Source of the DNA: Candidatus Atribacteria bacterium 1244-E10-H5-B2
GTDB taxonomy: Bacteria > Atribacterota > JS1 > SB-45 > 34-128
Direction: 5' to 3'
NCBI GenBank assembly: GCA_003575245.1
Contig: NMQN01000573.1
Span: 1-7,836, forward strand
Length of the DNA: 7,836 bases
Shown: positions 6,022-7,836 of the stretch, piece by piece
Layout of the letters: every line of letters starts with the position of its first letter
Numbering within the stretch: position 1 is the first letter of the stretch
Translations under genes and position numbers: made by a program
Notes under the pieces: model-generated
Database searches by the model: none
What the model saw: only the letters and a program-made list of their open reading frames with translations
Told to the model about the DNA's origin: nothing

Positions 6022-6941
6022 ATGTTATCACTGGATTGTTCGCTGCTACCATTCGTATGAGTACACCTCTAATGCTTGGGGCATTAGGGGAAGTATTTGT
6101 TGAGCGGACTGGTGTGATGAATATAGCTATTGAAGGAATCTTTCTTATGGGTGCATGGGGAGGTTTTGTTGGAGCTTATCTAACCGGAAAACTATGGGCT
6201 GGTTTTTTATTTGCTATAGTAGTAGGAGTTCTTTGTGGAGCAATCTATGGATATTTTACTATTAAATTAAAACAACACCAGATTGTTACAGGAGTAGCAA
6301 TAAATATCCTTACATTAGGTTTAGGATTATTTCTCTATCGACTGGTATTTGGGATTCCTCTTCTCCCGTTAACTGTAGAACCATTGAAAGATATTTCAAT
6401 TCCTTTTTTATCTGATATTCCCATTATTGGAAGTTCTTTTTTTGGTCAGAATATTCTTACCTACTTAGCAGTGGTCCTTATAATATTAGGATATTGGATT
6501 TTATTCCAAACTCCTTTAGGTTTAATTATACGGTCTACCGGTGAAAATCCGGAAGCGGTAGATGTGGCTGGTATTAATGTAGAACGCATCAGGTTTCTTG
6601 CTGTGTTAGGATCAAGCGCATTAGATGGCTTAGCTGGCGCTTTTTATTCAATTGGATTTTTAGGGCTTTATACTAATAATATTATTGGGGGAAGGGGATG
6701 GATTGCTTTTGCAATTTGCTTTTTGGGAAATTGGAATCCATTGGGAATATTAATAGGATCTTTAATATTCGGATTTGCTGAGGGGTTATCGGTAGTTTTA
6801 TTGACCTCTAATTTTAAACTGATTCCAAATGAATTTTTAATAGCATTCCCCTATATTTTAACTATTGTAGCTACTGTTTCGAGGAGACAATTTAATGTTC
6901 CCGCTTTTTTAGGAAAACCCTACATTAAGGAACGTTCTTGA
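6018..6941 (+). CDS. ABC importer permease 2 (BPD_transp_2, NupQ-like)
   Basis: This 307-residue membrane protein is the second channel half and pairs with the permease before it. It opens with the family signature ERTGVMNIAIEG (29-40), equivalent to FNIGAQGQ in its partner. The coupling loop STGENPEAVDVAGINV (173-188) corresponds to the partner's GFNRDAARYAGI. About eight hydrophobic segments cover residues 8 to 287, and the short tail after SRRQ is basic. Length is normal for the shorter permease of this pair. Its ATG overlaps the previous stop as ATGA, and GAGGAG at 6004-6009 is well placed, so expression should be tightly coupled. It is the last gene of the importer operon. No clear terminator follows, only an imperfect inverted repeat. 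Confidence 0.92.
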   Translation: MNVITGLFAATIRMSTPLMLGALGEVFVERTGVMNIAIEGIFLMGAWGGFVGAYLTGKLWAGFLFAIVVGVLCGAIYGYFTIKLKQHQIVTGVAINILTLGLGLFLYRLVFGIPLLPLTVEPLKDISIPFLSDIPIIGSSFFGQNILTYLAVVLIILGYWILFQTPLGLIIRSTGENPEAVDVAGINVERIRFLAVLGSSALDGLAGAFYSIGFLGLYTNNIIGGRGWIAFAICFLGNWNPLGILIGSLIFGFAEGLSVVLLTSNFKLIPNEFLIAFPYILTIVATVSRRQFNVPAFLGKPYIKERS

Positions 6942-6958
6942 TTAATTTTCAAGCAATA

Positions 6959-7014
6959 TGAAGGTGAGTCTTCTTAAATTAACGAAATTAGTTACCTATA
7001 AATTCTTACCTTCA
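6959..7014 (+). repeat. Imperfect 10-bp inverted repeat after the importer operon
   Basis: TGAAGGTGAG (6959-6968) pairs with CTTACCTTCA (7005-7014) with one G-T pair. The 36-base loop is long and no T-run follows, so it is not a classical terminator. It begins 17 bases after the permease stop and could protect the 3' end of the operon message. Its right arm touches the promoter at 7011. Confidence 0.35.
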
Positions 7015-7038
7015 CAAGGCCAATGGCAAATATATAAT
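7011..7038 (+). promoter_or_regulatory. Sigma70-type promoter for the acetyltransferase gene
   Basis: TTCACA at 7011-7016 differs from the -35 consensus by one base. TATAAT at 7033-7038 is a perfect -10 box, with a 16-base spacer. Transcription would start near 7045 and give a leader of about 200 bases. The same spacer length is seen in the promoter at 1740. Confidence 0.55.
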
Positions 7039-7133
7039 AAATTTAATAGCAAATTTTTGAAGTTTGGCAAATTAAAAATGTAATAATGCTTATGATATAA
7101 AAAAAGGAGATTAGATTTTAAATTAAGGAATCG

Positions 7134-7174
7134 AATCCCGGCAGTCTGGCTTTTCTCTCCAGAGTTCCCGGATT
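7134..7174 (+). promoter_or_regulatory. Leader stem-loop 1 upstream of the GNAT gene
   Basis: AATCC (7134-7138) pairs with GGATT (7170-7174), GG (7140-7141) with CC (7167-7168), and TCTGG (7145-7149) with CCAGA (7159-7163), leaving the 9-base loop CTTTTCTCT. This is a plausible RNA hairpin with internal loops. I do not recognise it as a known riboswitch. Confidence 0.4.
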
Positions 7175-7180
7175 GCCGTC

Positions 7181-7225
7181 CCCTGCTCCTCCGGTCTTTC
7201 ATTAAGTTTCTACCGGGGAGCAGGG
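7181..7225 (+). promoter_or_regulatory. Leader stem-loop 2 upstream of the GNAT gene, 14 bp
   Basis: CCCTGCTCC (7181-7189) pairs with GGAGCAGGG (7217-7225). After a single bulged T, CCGGT (7191-7195) pairs with ACCGG (7212-7216), closing a 16-base loop. This is the strongest predicted RNA stem in the window. It ends 23 bases before the GNAT start and leaves the ribosome-binding site free. No T-run follows, so it is not a rightward terminator. Confidence 0.65.
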
Positions 7226-7248
7226 AGTATTAAACAGGCGGTGGTGTT

Positions 7249-7758
7249 ATGGTACTTGTTAGAAATATAAGAGAAGATGACGCAAAGAAATTCCTATCTA
7301 TGTTGATCCAATTAGACAATGAGACTAAATTAATGTTATACGAGCCAGGGGAAAGAAAAAGAGATATTAGTAAAATAAGGTCGATGATAAAAGATGCCCA
7401 TCCATCTTCATTTATCTATGTAGTAGAAGATGATGGAAAATTAGTTGGATTTTTATCGGCGAAAAGAGGACATGTAAATAGGATAAAACATAGTGCTTAT
7501 ATCGTTATTGGAATAATGAAGAGTTATACCGGAAAAGGAATTGGAAGAATACTTTTTAATGAATTGGATAATTGGGCAATAAATAACGGGATTACAAGAC
7601 TTGAATTAACGGTTATGAAACATAACGAAAGGGCAATTAATCTATATAAAAAAATGGGGTATAAGGTTGAAGGAGTAAAAGAAAAATCTGTTGTTGTTGA
7701 TGGGAATTATGTCGATGAATACTATATGGCTAAAATAATAAGAAAAGGGGGTAATTAA
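7249..7758 (+). CDS. GNAT-family N-acetyltransferase
   Basis: This 169-residue cytoplasmic enzyme would transfer an acetyl group from acetyl-CoA to an amine of a small molecule or protein; the acceptor cannot be named. The acetyl-CoA pyrophosphate loop is at YTGKGIGR (93-100), matching the Q/R-x-x-G-x-G/A pattern, after the beta strand AYIVIGIM. Motif B follows with TVMKHNERAINLYKKMGYKV (121-140); Y133 is the usual general-acid tyrosine position and N131/E127 fit the N-x-x-A-I-x-L-Y pattern. The rest, EGVKEKSVVVDGNYVDEYYM, resembles ribosomal-protein or phosphinothricin-type acetyltransferases. An in-frame TAA at 7231-7233 rules out a longer start. The SD is modest (AGGCGG/GGTGG, 7236-7244). 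It has its own promoter and structured leader and is not tightly linked to the importer. Confidence 0.88.
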   Translation: MVLVRNIREDDAKKFLSMLIQLDNETKLMLYEPGERKRDISKIRSMIKDAHPSSFIYVVEDDGKLVGFLSAKRGHVNRIKHSAYIVIGIMKSYTGKGIGRILFNELDNWAINNGITRLELTVMKHNERAINLYKKMGYKVEGVKEKSVVVDGNYVDEYYMAKIIRKGGN

Positions 7759-7836
7759 ATTTATGTGGTGGCTATGCTTATTTTTTACACAGCGGTTCGT
7801 GTATAAACGGAGTACTTCGCAAAACATGCCAATTTG
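7759..7836 (+). other. Right-edge sequence, no complete gene; open frame and palindrome
   Basis: An open frame starts at ATG 7763 and runs off the edge after 24 codons (MWWLCLFFTQRFVYKRSTSQ and so on). There is only a distant purine-rich stretch upstream and no recognisable family, so I do not call it a gene. CGGAGTACTTCG (7808-7819) is a near-perfect palindrome. The run from about 7790 may be one half of a larger repeat cut by the window edge. Confidence 0.3.

Larger units (their letters stand above)
6942..7248 (+). other. 307-bp gap: importer operon end, then promoter and leader of the acetyltransferase gene
   Basis: No gene is seen here. The gap contains a long-loop inverted repeat, a good promoter at 7011-7038, an SD-like AAAGGAG (7103-7109) with no start codon at usable distance, and two GC-rich stem-loops between 7134 and 7225. 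The GC-rich block contrasts sharply with the AT-rich sequence on both sides. Confidence 0.6.

Noticed and set aside
7121..7145. tRNA-like T-arm (ATCGAATCCC)
   Set aside because: The GG and CC arms do not flank a seven-base TTCGAAT loop, and no acceptor stem or anticodon arm can be drawn.
1..7836. CRISPR array, rRNA or intact insertion sequence
   Set aside because: No regularly spaced repeats, rRNA-like conserved blocks or complete transposase with terminal repeats were seen on either strand.

Overview
The window suggests an AT-rich, probably anaerobic or thermophilic bacterium. The main operon is only about one third G+C by eye, whereas the partial transporter gene at the left edge is close to half. 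The solute-binding protein has an ordinary signal peptide and no lipobox, which hints at a cell envelope with a periplasm rather than a classical Gram-positive one. The transposase remnant resembles elements I associate with Atribacterota-like genomes. That placement is a guess from impression, not from a search.

Layout. Positions 1-1038 hold the 3' part of a drug-efflux-like major facilitator gene that begins outside the window. Positions 1039-1949 lack an intact gene. This stretch contains a degraded transposase C-terminus on the minus strand (1430-1197), a GC-rich hairpin with a T-run (1486-1509), short repeats, and a perfect-consensus sigma70-type promoter (1740-1767) overlaid by a tandem 9-bp repeat. 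A structured leader with a 12-codon open frame follows the promoter. Next are a small XRE-type regulator (1950-2213), a possible 31-aa peptide gene with the best ribosome-binding site in the window (2240-2335), and a four-gene BMP-family ABC importer: binding protein (2310-3299), double ATPase (3339-4907) and two permeases (4894-6021, 6018-6941). After a 307-bp gap with its own promoter and two GC-rich stem-loops comes a GNAT acetyltransferase (7249-7758). The last 78 bases hold no complete gene.

How the genes work together. The binding protein would capture a nucleoside-like ligand outside the membrane and pass it to the two BPD_transp_2 permeases, driven by the double ATPase. This is the NupNOPQ/PnrA-type arrangement. 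The XRE protein sits directly upstream in the same direction and could control both itself and the importer from the promoter at 1740.

The importer itself is a known family. The less ordinary signals are in the control regions: a perfect 9-bp inverted repeat that buries the Shine-Dalgarno and GTG of the ATPase gene, the repeat over the promoter, the mini-ORF lying in a hairpin, the overlapping small ORF before the binding protein, and the structured leader of the acetyltransferase gene. I did not find convincing evidence of a wholly new multi-gene system.
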